64,000 nucleotides of DNA from Raffaelea ambrosiae (lineage: Eukaryota; Ascomycota; Sordariomycetes; Ophiostomatales; Ophiostomataceae). This document shows, one piece after another, positions 33,337-43,529 of the stretch (the first letter of the stretch is position 1; every line of letters begins with the position of its first letter). Both the position numbers and the translations under genes were made by a program. The notes under the pieces were generated by a model, which searched no databases, was not told where the DNA came from, and saw only the letters and a list, made by a program, of their open reading frames with translations. The stretch spans positions 259,283 through 323,282 of the forward strand of contig PCDI01000018.1 in the NCBI GenBank assembly GCA_002778195.1, in the 5' to 3' direction.

Positions 33337-34484
33337 GACCCCCCTCCCCACGGAACAGCACTCGAAACAAACAAACAAAACAACAACAACAAAAAAACAA
33401 CAACAACCAACCCTCTAGAAAGAGTTTGTATATGGATTGGCTAGCTTCCAATGTACTCGGGGTTTCGACTTCCTCGCTGTACAGTTTTCAACAGACATCA
33501 GTCGTAGTTTTGTTGCCGTCTCGGAATGGCTTTGTGTCTACCACGGCCTTGCCTTGCCACCAAAGCCCATCAACTTGCCAGAGGCATTCTCTCGCGTAGC
33601 GCCGTCAAACTGGTATCTCGAGTCAGTATGGTCAGGCTATCACAGTCAGTTTCGGGACTCTTACACGGACAGGTTCTGGAACGCTGCCTTTGCCTTGCTG
33701 GGGTCTCGGACGGCTGCCACGACTGTCGTATTGGGGCGGGCCAGATAGGTCCCAGCAAGACCTAAGTCAATGCCTAGAAACGGTCAGACATGCATTTTTA
33801 TTTATTTATGATTTGATTTCCGTTTCACGTTTTCTCCCGGTTGCCGCAATTCTCGAATCCTGCACTCCATGGGCCCTGAGAACACAGCACAACAGCATAC
33901 CTCGGTTGGAGCCCGTCACGAGAACGACGGTGTTTGTTGGTGCCGCCATGCTGGATGGATGATCTGCGTTGCCACACTGGGGATGCCGTTGATGGGTTTG
34001 GCTGTCATTCTTCTGGGTCTGCCTTGTCCTGTCGGGACACAGAACTGGTTTTATCGTGGGATTGACCAAAGAACACGCACGGGACTATCTTTTGACCCCG
34101 GCCTGGCTTACCAATAGAGCCATTCTGCGGAATTGGTCGTAGTCCGCGGAATAATGAGGAAATGCGTGTATTTGCTTATATGGTCAAGGTCAGTTTTGTC
34201 TATTCTTGAGCGGAGCAAAAGCATTTAAAAGCCAAGGGGGCTGAATGCAGAAGGGGTGCCGAGGCGGCATAGTAGGGGCAGCGCCTTCCCTATCAGCTAG
34301 CTGATATTACCCCGTAGGCGCCCCCGCCCTCAGCACCAATGCCCCGCAAGTCCGACGCTCCTTCTCTGTTCAGGCACACTATTACGGGAGAGTGCTCACA
34401 AACAGGCGCCTCTGTCCAACACAGGTCAAACCACCAAGACCAGGCCATCTCTCTCCCGGCCCCTTCCACCAGGGCCAGCAAGGC
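33337..34484. other. Intergenic region with an SDR relic
   Basis: 1148 bases between the amidase and the regulator. The only gene-like content is the truncated short-chain dehydrogenase on the minus strand (33949-33580). CAA/AAC-rich simple sequence at 33363-33410. Confidence 0.45.
33580..33949 (-). pseudogene. Truncated short-chain dehydrogenase (norsolorinic-acid ketoreductase-like), N-terminal part only
   Basis: A good start (33949) opens MAAPTNTVVLVTGSNRG; a normal intron follows (33900-33774, GTATGC...CTAG), and exon 2 from 33773 continues IDLGLAGTYLARPNTTVVAAVRDPSKAKAAFQNLS. This is the NAD(P)-binding half of an SDR of the Nor-1-like group. After about 50 residues the homology stops: frames run into stops near 33580 and nothing SDR-like follows. 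The glycine motif reads TGSNRGIDLG where relatives have TGxxRGIGLG, so a Gly is replaced by Asp. I read this as a 5' remnant of a deleted gene rather than a functional short protein. Confidence 0.6.
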
Positions 34485-35828
34485 ATGGCGCCATCCTCCA
34501 GCAGGTCAGGCCCGGACAGGGCCCGTCCGCGCTACTCGCGAACGCGGACGGGCTGTCTGACCTGCCGCAGACGCCGAAAGAAGTGCGACGAGGCCAGGCC
34601 GACATGTGCGGGCTGTCGACGCAACCACCTGGACTGCCGGTGGCCAGTCCCACAGCCCGCAAGAGACAGCAGTGGCCGGCCTGCTCCGAGACGCACGACC
34701 GAAGCGCCCGAAGCTCCGGAAGCGCCTGGAGAGCTGCCAGCTGGCCGGGCCGAGGCTGTCCAGCAGACTGCTTGGTTGGACACGGAGCCTTTGGTCGGAT
34801 GGATGGACTCCCGCTTGCCGGATGGGCTGCCCGAAGACTGTCTGGCCTTGCCCCCTGGTCCGGGAATATCAGGCGTGCCGAGAGTCCCGGCCACTCTGTG
34901 CCCTCCACCGGCCCGGCCGTGTGCTCTTACACCCGCGTCACCGCGGCTGCTGAGCCACTATCTTGGCGCGACAGCACAGGCTTTGGCCTCGACCAAGCCG
35001 GGACACAATCCCTTCCTGACCATCATCATGCCCCTGGCCTGCTTGGACGATCTCCTGATGCATGCCGTGGTGGCGCTCGGGGGCACGCACCTGGCCTTCA
35101 AGCAGGCGTCCAACACGGCCATCCAGCAGGCAGCCAAGGCACACTACCACGCAATGGCCGAGGGGCTGCGAGATGCATTCGCCGCCTTTGACCAGAGCGA
35201 TCAACACGCAACACTGCGTCTCCTCCTGGTTCTCATCGTGGCTTGCCATTACGAGGTACGCCCGGGCGCGGAATTATGGCGGTACCCTACTTGTAGAAGC
35301 CTCGTAGAAACCTTGGGCTTACAATCACCGCTTTTTCTAGGCCATATCTGGAGACACCACAGGAGCACTGTTTCAGCTGCTGAGGGCCAGTCGAAGACTC
35401 ATCGTCGGCCTCCTCGAGCGGCCCGTTGCTGCTGCCGACGAGACGCCGGCGACGCTTGGCGACAAGGCCGTCCTGGGCCTCAGCCTGGAGCTGTATGCCT
35501 ACCTCGTCTTGGTCAATGCTATCACGCCGTATGGCATAGACGCCAAGCGCACGCTGCCCTACGACAATTTTGTCTTATCTCTCGACAGCATCAGCTCCTA
35601 TGCCACTTTTGGCACCATGTTTGCCGGCAGCCACGGCCTCTTTGAGCTGATCCCGCAGGTGAACTTGCTGATGTCCCAGCGCTTGGCCGAGCAGGCCGCT
35701 GGGATTGCCGAGCCGACTCAAGACTGCTGTGCTCGGCACCATTTCCTGAAGCGACTGGTAGACAGCTACGAGCTGGCACCCTCTGATGTTGCCAACAATG
35801 ACAGTGGTAGCAACAGCAACAGCAGCAG

Positions 35829-35883
<55 letters not shown>

Positions 35884-36297
35884 GGCGACAACACAGACTG
35901 GGAGGAGCGGAAAGTCGTCGTTGAGATCATGCGCCACGGGCTCCACATCTACCTCCTGACTGCACTGTCTGGTGCCGACATGCCGGGTCCAGACACGCTG
36001 TCCACGATTCAGGAACACATTGACAGGCTGGTCGAGCTGCACTCGAAGCTGGCGTCGTCAGTCTACCGCTGCTCGCTGCTGTGGCCGTTTGTCATCGCCG
36101 GTTCCTGCATGCGTGTCCAGGAACAACGCGACATGTTGATCAAGACACTGCGTGACAGCACCTGGGAAATGAAGCACCTGTCCATCACCTGTGAGATGCT
36201 GCAGCGGCTCTGGAGCGAAGAGAACAGCCCGCTGTTTGGGCCATACGGGCTGTATCTGACTTTGGAAAGCAGCAATGTGTGTTTCGGGATGATCTGA
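34485..36297 (+). CDS. Zn2Cys6 transcription factor
   Basis: Exons 34485-35255 and 35341-36297 give 575 residues. The binuclear zinc cluster is at about residues 23-50: CLTCRRRRKKC then CAGCRRNHLDC, with the six cysteines correctly spaced. The rest is a helical fungal regulator domain (for example FLTIIMPLACLDDLLMHAVVALGGTHLAF), resembling the Fungal_trans_2 type. A run of Ser and Asn coded by AGC/AAC repeats interrupts it around residues 410-440. The chosen ATG (34485) is the first in this frame; an earlier ATG at 34339 opens a different frame of 73 codons and would act as an upstream ORF if transcribed. The gene ends 88 bases from the amine oxidase, so it may regulate that enzyme or the amidase (inference). 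Confidence 0.85.
35806..35890 (+). repeat. In-frame AGC/AAC microsatellite coding Ser/Asn
   Basis: Nearly pure CAG-type trinucleotides, in phase with the regulator's reading frame, encode a stretch of about 28 Ser and Asn residues. Length changes here would not shift the frame, so it may vary among strains. Confidence 0.85.
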
Positions 36298-36385
36298 GAC
36301 AAGGGCTTGCGGGATGATTTACTGGCTACCACACCAACAACATGTACAACTCCTGCAAGCAGCGTTCAAAAAGACAAAACTTCTT

Positions 36386-37998
36386 TCAGAGAAGATCATA
36401 AGGGTTGCGGCGAATTCTCGCCGACAGGCGTTCTCTCTCCAGACTCGCCACCACCTCCTCGGCTCCGCGCATGCCCGACCGCACCGCACCCTCCATGTAT
36501 CCCTTCCACACCGTGGCCGTCTCCGTGCCGATGAAGTGCACGCTGCCAACAGGCAGGCGCAACGACTTGCCCGCATCCGACGTCAGCGTGCCCGGCATGG
36601 TCACTGTCGACGGCGCGCCGCGCGCCCAGGCATCCTTCGCCCACTCCTTTTCGATGACGTTGATCGGCGACTCGGGCACGGCAATGCCTTTGGCCCGCGC
36701 GGCGGCCCCAAAGGTGCTGTCAAACTGCTCGGTCACCTGCCGCCGCCGCTCGGCCGCCGACCACTTGGACCAGCTGCGGCCTGGATCTGCGCAGAGGAAG
36801 CAGGTGATGCTGTACTGGCCGTCGGCCTCGACGCAGGTGTCTCGCGTGAAGCTGATGGGCCCCTCAAGCGAGTTCAGCACGCCGCTGAGGCCGGCCTCGC
36901 GCCACCATGGCCGCTCGTACACGAAGATGGTCTTGGAATAGTAGCCAAGGGCCGTCTGGGAAACGAGGGCCTGTTTGGCTGCCGGCAGCGGAGGCTCAAA
37001 CCGAATGCGGTCGTAGTTGCACGTCGGCACGGACACGATGACTTTTTTGGCGATGAACGAGGGGCCCGCGCCGGCGGTTTCCACGACGCAGGTGTTGCTG
37101 CTGTTGTTCGGCGCTTCAGATGGCGATTCCTGAATGATGCGCGTCACCGGAGTGCATAGGTAGACCGAGCCTTTGGGGAGCTTTTCCGCCATGCGGACCG
37201 AGAAGGACATGTTTCCTGCGCTGTCAGTTGGGTTTCTTCGGATGTGTTGGAGGCATGAAAAGACAATAAAGAGAGAGGAAGAAAGGAAGAAGAAAAAAAG
37301 GAAAGCAAAATCATAACCATCTCTGTTTTCCACCTACCCTGGCGGTTCCGGAGATACTGCCCGCCATCCTTTCTATCCGACACCATGTTTTCCAACCCCG
37401 TGCCGCTCTGGATGTAATCCACCATGAAGAGCGCGCTGACCTCGGCCGCCGTGACCCCCAACAGCGAGAGCGCCAGGGCGTCCGCCAGCAGCACCGCGTC
37501 CGGCCCATAGGGCGTCGCATATTTTGCAAACGTCATTGAGTCCAGCTTGGAGGCGTGGGGGCCCAGGTGCGGCTCCGTCGGATGGGCCATGTCAATCTCG
37601 GTGCTGAGTTGGACGATGAAATCACGGAGGGGGGACGACGACGACGACGACATGGCCGCCTCTAGCTTGACCTTGTTTCCGAGGTTCTCGCCTTCGGTGC
37701 GCTGCTGCACAAGGTCGAACCCAAACGACTTGGCCAGCGCATACATTTCGCTCTGGTTCGTGTCGTTGATCCAGGCCGCGCCGAGTTCGACGGTGCCACG
37801 GCCTGGCGTGGAGGCGGCAACGCTCAGCGTCTTGCCGCCGACGCGTTCCTGGGCCTCGACGACGGCCACCGAAAAGCCAGCGTCGTGGACATCGACAGCT
37901 GCGCGGAGACCCGACAGGCCGGCGCCGACAACAACAACGTCGACATGGACAGGGGAACTGTTTTGGACGAGCATTTGGGTTGTGTTGTGTTTGAGCAT
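36386..37998 (-). CDS. Flavin-containing amine oxidase (MAO-N-like)
   Basis: Exons 37998-37338 and 37215-36386 give 496 residues. The FAD-binding motif VVVVGAGLSGLRAA near residues 20-33 is followed by VEAQERVGGKT. The C-terminal flavin motif LPVGSVHFIGTETATVWKGY is that of monoamine oxidases; the cysteine that binds FAD covalently in animal MAO is not evident, as in Aspergillus MAO-N. It would oxidise primary amines to aldehyde, ammonia and hydrogen peroxide. The last three residues (DLL) are not a clear peroxisomal signal. Two ATGs eight codons apart are possible starts (37998 or 37974). It is convergent with the Zn2Cys6 gene. Confidence 0.88.
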
Positions 37999-38764
37999 GT
38001 TCGAATGATTGGTTTTTTGTTTTGTTTTTTGGGTTTTTTTTTTGTTTGAAAAAGATGAAGATGAGTTAGGAGCGACTGAAGATTTGATTCTGCTCTCTGG
38101 GTTCTTTTGTTGGGGGTAAGCCAGGGCTGTATCGAAATATTTTCGAACCGCCTACGTAGAACCAGGCATCCGTAATATGAAGCTCTCTCTGCTTATGTCT
38201 TGGCGAGCGTCCCTTTTCGGTCCAGGTGAGACGACGATGTCAGGCCCTGTCAGATAGTCTATGGAGTCAAAGCGTGCTTCAAATTGGAGACCGGGAGTGT
38301 CGTTGATAGTCCAGGTACGAAAGGGAGGAAATGAACGCGGGAGGCAAATCCACACAAAATGCTTACGGCAAGCGCGCTTAGAGATATCTCCAAACCTGCA
38401 TCCAAGCGCGCTGCAGATGGCGCAGCTTGTTCCGAGTACCGCCCGCCGCCTTTTTCCGTTCCCGACATTCGAAAAACATTCGAAAAAAACACGTGGTTGT
38501 TACTCAATCGCGCACATACAGCTTGGTCAGCAACTCGGTCACTTGGAACCATGCGCTGGCAGAGAAAGCCATGCCCCGTTCGAATTGTGTTCTTTGGACC
38601 TTCACTTGCTTTCAGCCGAGCCGACGCGATTTTCTCGCCAGGAGACTTAATCGCCTTCAGAGCGCTTGTGGTATGTGAGGACCCCTCTCGTCTTTTCCGC
38701 CAGGGAGAAGGTTCATATCTTTTCATAACGAATATCTCAAACGAGGACCGGAATCTTCTACAAC
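37999..38764. other. Promoter region of the amine oxidase
   Basis: 766 bases between the amine oxidase start and the end of the F-box gene. Long open frames exist on both strands but resemble nothing known. T-rich tract at 38025-38050. Confidence 0.45.
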
Positions 38765-39943
38765 TTAATCATGGTCACTTTCCTCATCAGCCCGCCTTAG
38801 CATCATGGCTTTTGCTTCGGTGTTCACGCCATCTAGGAAAGCCAGCTCCTGTTTCAAACCTACCCGCCCACTGTCCAGCAGAATTTGCATGATGGCTGTG
38901 CGGTTGTGCCTGGCGGCCATGCCGATGGGGCTCTCACCACTGGCTGCAGCGCGGAAGTCGGGCCTGGTCTCGCCAGTGTCGACCAGCATGCGAACAATGT
39001 CGCCATGGCCATGGGCCACAGCCAAAGCCAAGGGCGTACACAGTGACTCGTTGAGCATGTCCAGATCACGGCGCCGTGGTCCGCTCCCGAGGAGGACTTG
39101 CACCACATCACTATGGCCATTTCTGATGGCCATGTGCAGGGGCGTCGAGAAAGAGGTTTTGCCTTCCAACCGCCTCAGCAATTCTTTGCGCGTTGGTTCC
39201 CGCCGGTTGTAGTGCCGCTCGTCGCTCATCGGCGTCGTGGTCGCATGGCCACGCCAGTCACAGCCTGCGTCGAGAAGCTTCTGAACCAGAGCAGCGTCGC
39301 CCTCCGCGGCCGCAAACTGCAGGAGATGCCAGGGCTCGCACCACCTGTCCAAGCGGCCGTACCATCCGTCTAGGCGGTCGCGTGACGACAGACACTTGCC
39401 GTCGACGAACGCATGGACGATGTTCGCATGGCCGCACACGACTGCCGCATCCAGAGCGGTGCAGTCGTTCAAGGCTGGCAGCCAGGGATCGGCGCCGAGA
39501 CGCAGCAGAGCAGCGACGATGTCGGAGTTGCCACAAACGGAAGCCACGAACAAAGGCGTACGGGATTGGCTGTCCAACGCATGGAGGTATGCCGGGTTGC
39601 GGCTGGCTGCCTGCAGGGCAGCGCTGACCGAGTCAGCAAAGCCGCGCCGGCAAACCCAATGGATGCCATACTGTTCTTTGGCGTATTCAGCAAGAACGCC
39701 ATGCTGATTTATACGTGCTCGTTCCACCTCTACGCTCGATAGGCACCTGGCCGGTGGACGAGGAGGAAATCGCCGAGGCGGAGCAAATCTCCGTTCTGTG
39801 TGGCTGTCTTTCTCATAGAGAGCAACCAAAAGATAGGTTTGATACGACCGGTTGCAGCGAAGCAGATCCAGGACCGATGGCAAATCCAGGTAACCAACAA
39901 TGGCATCCATAACCTCTGCCGGCAGGCACAGCAAGGGGTCCAT
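38765..39943 (-). CDS. F-box and ankyrin-repeat protein
   Basis: One exon codes for 392 residues from the ATG at 39943. The N-terminus (LLCLPAEVMDAIVGYLDLPS) is an F-box. Ankyrin repeats follow: RTPLFVASVCGNSDIVAALL, CTALDAAVVCGHANIVHAFV, HLLQFAAAEGDAALVQKLL, STPLHMAIRNGHSDVVQVLL, CTPLALAVAHGHGDIVRMLV and SPIGMAARHNRTAIMQILL. Such proteins are substrate adaptors of SCF ubiquitin ligases, with ankyrins as the binding surface. Fungi carry many lineage-specific members, so the target is unknown. The frame stays open upstream of 39943, but the F-box starts right at this ATG. Confidence 0.8.
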   Translation of the reverse strand: MDPLLCLPAEVMDAIVGYLDLPSVLDLLRCNRSYQTYLLVALYEKDSHTERRFAPPRRFPPRPPARCLSSVEVERARINQHGVLAEYAKEQYGIHWVCRRGFADSVSAALQAASRNPAYLHALDSQSRTPLFVASVCGNSDIVAALLRLGADPWLPALNDCTALDAAVVCGHANIVHAFVDGKCLSSRDRLDGWYGRLDRWCEPWHLLQFAAAEGDAALVQKLLDAGCDWRGHATTTPMSDERHYNRREPTRKELLRRLEGKTSFSTPLHMAIRNGHSDVVQVLLGSGPRRRDLDMLNESLCTPLALAVAHGHGDIVRMLVDTGETRPDFRAAASGESPIGMAARHNRTAIMQILLDSGRVGLKQELAFLDGVNTEAKAMMLRRADEESDHD

Positions 39944-41146
39944 GTTGTCGGGGGTGACGTCTTGGTAGACTGTCACGAGCCGGGAAGAGGGGACAGAGAG
40001 ACCAAGAAGCGAACGTGTGGGCAAGGAAAAAAAAAAGAATAAAAGAGAGAGAATGGAACGAGGGGAGAGGGACAAGAGAGGAAATAGTATGAGAGAAGAC
40101 ATGGGGGGCTAGAGGCACGCATGTAGTATTGAGACGGATAATCCATCTTCCGGTGTAAGCCGTGAAGAGAAGGGGGGAGGGTTGCTGGTTATCCTCCTCC
40201 TGGAAGCCATGCTTATTGGTTGATTTGTGTTGGAGGCACCGGCCAGCACGGACGCCGACGAGCCCTTTTCTGGCCTGCCGTCGTTGTATTTTCCAGAGGC
40301 TGTCGAGGCTGTGAAGAGGGCTCTAAAACGAGCTTGTTCTCATCCCCAGTCGGAACCGCTTGTGCTGGAACTGGGGAGGCACAGTTCTTGGGCTGCCCTG
40401 CCTGCTCAGGCTCCAATGTTTCCACGGCCGACACACACTCGTCGGAAGAGGATGCGTTCTCCTCGTCTGCAGGCCTCCGATACATGCCTTCGGTGCTTGG
40501 CCGCCCGTACGTCCACTCGAGCACGATCACCGCAGCCAAAACAAAATAAAATAACAAAAAGCAAGACATCAACAGCGCAAATGCCCGGCCCTAACATCTT
40601 ACTGCTTGTTCGTGTCCAGCGAGTTTCAAGGCGCGTCGATGGTTCTTGAACGCAAGGCTGTCATTGGGCGGTTGTTTCAACATACATGAGAGGAGAATTG
40701 AAGTGGGGACAGGCGACCCCAAAACAAGGCTGCGACTGCCTGCGAACCATTCCCTCTAGTTATATCCAACGACCTCTTTTAGACTGCCCTCGCCTTTGCT
40801 GATAACAGACAGCACAGAGGACAGCACAGCAGACGCCCTATGAGCAGTGGTCCCCAGACAAAGAACAACCGAGACCACCCCCATACTTTGTCTTGGTTGC
40901 GGTTTGCGTGAACTAAACACAGGGCCAGTTTGGAACTGTTTGCCTGAGAAGTTTCCAAGACCATGGCAAAACATAAATCAAGGCGTAACAAACAAACTAC
41001 AAGTATGGTTTGTCCGGCGAACAGCACGGGCGGGAACTTATATTGGCAGACCTCCGAGATGCAGAGAACAAGATTGCTCAATTTTTTTGTTCCTAGCAAC
41101 CAAAGACAGGACATATCAAGACCCCGATTTACATGGCTTGGAGACA
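39944..41146. other. Intergenic region, F-box gene to unassigned gene
   Basis: About 1.2 kb. The only candidate is a 118-codon frame with a membrane segment on the minus strand (40569-40213). Otherwise nothing recognised. Confidence 0.4.
40213..40569 (-). CDS. Possible small single-pass membrane protein (hypothetical)
   Basis: An intronless frame of 118 codons starts ATG TCT TGC at 40569. Residues 3-18 form a hydrophobic helix (FLLFYFVLAAVIVLEW), followed by a polar tail rich in Glu, Ser and Pro (DEENASSSDECVSAVETLEP). No homologue is recognised. The amino-acid layout looks protein-like, but the frame is short and the opposite strand is open too, so it may be chance. Confidence 0.3.
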   Translation of the reverse strand: MSCFLLFYFVLAAVIVLEWTYGRPSTEGMYRRPADEENASSSDECVSAVETLEPEQAGQPKNCASPVPAQAVPTGDENKLVLEPSSQPRQPLENTTTAGQKRARRRPCWPVPPTQINQ

Positions 41147-42283
41147 ATGACGACCAGGACCGCCCTCGGAACCTTGGAAAAACAGGTATACCAGACACTC
41201 CGTCCAATGGTATCGGGTGCCCGGTTACGAATGCACAGCACGGAGACAATCAACAGATTTCTCACGATAACTGCCCGATCCGACACCCATGTATCCCATC
41301 TAATCAATACGCATGGCCTAGCAGACGTCTGTCTGGCAACGCAGCTGCTTTCAAAAAAGGGGGTCTTCGCATCTGCCCAGCGGGATCGCCGGAAATCCCC
41401 CACCACGCCCAGGACGGCAAAAAAGCGCTTTTCCACTTCGACGACTGGATCGCCGAACCCGAAAAAGCAAGCTGGTAGCCAATCCCCATTTTTACTGCAT
41501 GTGCCCTTCGATGCCCAACACTATCTCCTTGTCTCGGTACAGAGACTTCTGGAACAGGCTTGCCTGGAGTTTGCTCGGCGCTTTCTACCTGACTTGGTAG
41601 AGAGGAAGCATTGGGACTGTGTTGAAGCCGTGGAACTAGACCAGTTTATTGCCATCGTAAGCGCAGACTACCGGCAGCTGCTGGAGGGGAAGATGGAGAC
41701 GACGGAGACGACGGAGACGCTGGGAATATCGGGGACGGAGAGCAAATGGGCAAAGCTGACGGAACAAGGGAGGCAAGGGAAGCAGGGGGAGCAGGGGACA
41801 ACCAAGTCTCTTGACAGTCTACTCTTTTCGGTCGCCAGCATCCGGCATCACGCAGTTCACCGGAACCGCCTGACCACATCCGAAATCGACCGGTGTCTTG
41901 CAGATGCCACCAAGTTTGCAAGGCTCTTAGCGCAGAGAAGCTCTCGTCTCTCCCCTGCGACGCTTAGCAGTCGTTCTGGGCTAGACATCTGTGTTCAGCG
42001 CTTAGAGTCCGTCTGCAAATCGGCCAAGGCTGTGCTCCAGGAGCTCGGCCATGACAAGCGGCTTCTGGGGTCTCGACTGGACGAAGCTTGTAAACAGATC
42101 AACAGCAAGCGCTCCGTGACAAGTCCGTGCCATAAGAAAAAGGTTGCCACGCTGCAGAATGAGTGCACAGCATGCCAGGAGCGCGCCCAGGCCAAGCTGG
42201 ATCAGTCATGCGGCCGGAGGCAACACGGCGCGGCGTCGTGGCTGCAAATCGCCAGGCACTTGTGGAAGAGATCCACAGCTTAG
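41147..42283 (+). CDS. Uncharacterised fungal protein with a helical C-terminal domain
   Basis: From the ATG at 41147 the frame gives 378 residues without introns; it is open further upstream, so an earlier spliced start is possible. A basic, Ser/Thr-rich linker (KSPTTPRTAKKRFSTSTTG) precedes a low-complexity Glu/Gly/Thr stretch (METTETTETLGISG). The segment SVASIRHHAVHRNRLTTSEI resembles a motif seen in scattered uncharacterised Pezizomycotina proteins (VRHTAVHR...). The C-terminal third is helical and basic, with several Cys. No enzyme motif or signal peptide is seen; the function is unknown. Confidence 0.6.
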   Translation: MTTRTALGTLEKQVYQTLRPMVSGARLRMHSTETINRFLTITARSDTHVSHLINTHGLADVCLATQLLSKKGVFASAQRDRRKSPTTPRTAKKRFSTSTTGSPNPKKQAGSQSPFLLHVPFDAQHYLLVSVQRLLEQACLEFARRFLPDLVERKHWDCVEAVELDQFIAIVSADYRQLLEGKMETTETTETLGISGTESKWAKLTEQGRQGKQGEQGTTKSLDSLLFSVASIRHHAVHRNRLTTSEIDRCLADATKFARLLAQRSSRLSPATLSSRSGLDICVQRLESVCKSAKAVLQELGHDKRLLGSRLDEACKQINSKRSVTSPCHKKKVATLQNECTACQERAQAKLDQSCGRRQHGAASWLQIARHLWKRSTA

Positions 42284-43529
42284 AAGGCTGACAAACAAAG
42301 AAAGGAAGGCCGGCCAGCAACCACAAGAATCACGTTGCTTCTGTGGAAGGCCGTGTTCGACATCCCTTGGATTCAAGTCGGCGATAGCTGGTTAGCGGCT
42401 TGAAGACAATGGAGAGACACCGCCACAGCCCAGGTGGCGAGGGCTGTTGCCACAATGCGGAGCCCCATGCTGACACGAGTCGGCATGTAGTGCAGCGTGA
42501 GCAGTTTCACGATGAAAACACGTTGGCGTCCAGCATCGCGAAATAAAAAAGAGTGGGAACTGATGACTGAGAGTTGGCAGCTAGAACTGGGCGATCGATC
42601 GCAAAACTGATGAGGAGCAGAGCCAAGACAGGCTGAGATAAGACAGGCACTCTGAACATCGAACGGTAGACTTTGAAGACAAAGTGGAATCGAATAAGAA
42701 TCATGAGCTGGTGCTCTTCGTACAACTAAATAGATCGTTCTGAACTCTCACAATGCTCGTGGCTTGGATATGTTTCCGAGATCCAGGCCGAGGGCCCTCT
42801 TGAATATCAACGGAAGCACGGGGATTCGGCTGTGCACGTGACACCAAGGAAGACGGCGTTCTGTATCCCTGTTTCGTCGGATTGGTTCGCCCTCCACTGG
42901 AGAAGGGCGGAGTTTGGGGCTGTCCACATTTTCCCCACAGCCAGGGGGTCCTTGGGGGTCTTGTTCTGTCCACGGGGCCAAGAAAAACTGTGGCGATCCA
43001 GTGAGCCAGCGCAAAAGCCGCGGCTCCAGTTTCCACACCAGTACGCGCATTATTACATGCATTTTGCCTAGGCTGCTTGCCCATTGCCTGCCTGGTGGAC
43101 CGCCCGACGCCAATTGGGACCATTGGATTGGGCAGGATATCCGCTGTGCTAACCGTGTTCCAGCAATGGCTCCTCGTAGTGAGGCCTGAAATTTGACGTA
43201 GTTATTTCGGGGTTTTGTGACCCGGAAAGAGCGCCCGGCCGCGGTTGCCCGCCAAGAATTGTTCCGGAGATTCTCGTTGAGCCTCTCTCATTTGGGTGCC
43301 TTTCGCGGGCGATCCCACACTTTGGCCTCTTCCACCTTGCTCTGCTTCCACCCGTATTTCCTCCTCGGTCTCCTTCTCGTCGCCCGTCCCCTCTCCAGCC
43401 TTGTCTCTAATTCGGTCTCATTGCTTGTCTCATTCTTCTTCTTTTGCTCTACCACCCCCCTTCCCCTCACCTACGGCTCATGCGAACGTCCACTTGCCGA
43501 CAACGATCGCCATCAGCTGGCGCAAGGCG
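42284..43529. other. Intergenic: promoter and leader of the malonyl transacylase gene
   Basis: 1.25 kb with no gene recognised. The last 250 bases are CT-rich. Confidence 0.45.

Noticed and set aside
36314..37159. Open frame of 281 codons on the + strand
   Set aside because: Antisense to the amine oxidase, which has unmistakable flavin motifs.
38261..38892. Protein-coding gene in the amine oxidase promoter region
   Set aside because: Open frames on both strands show no known motif and no consistent intron signals.
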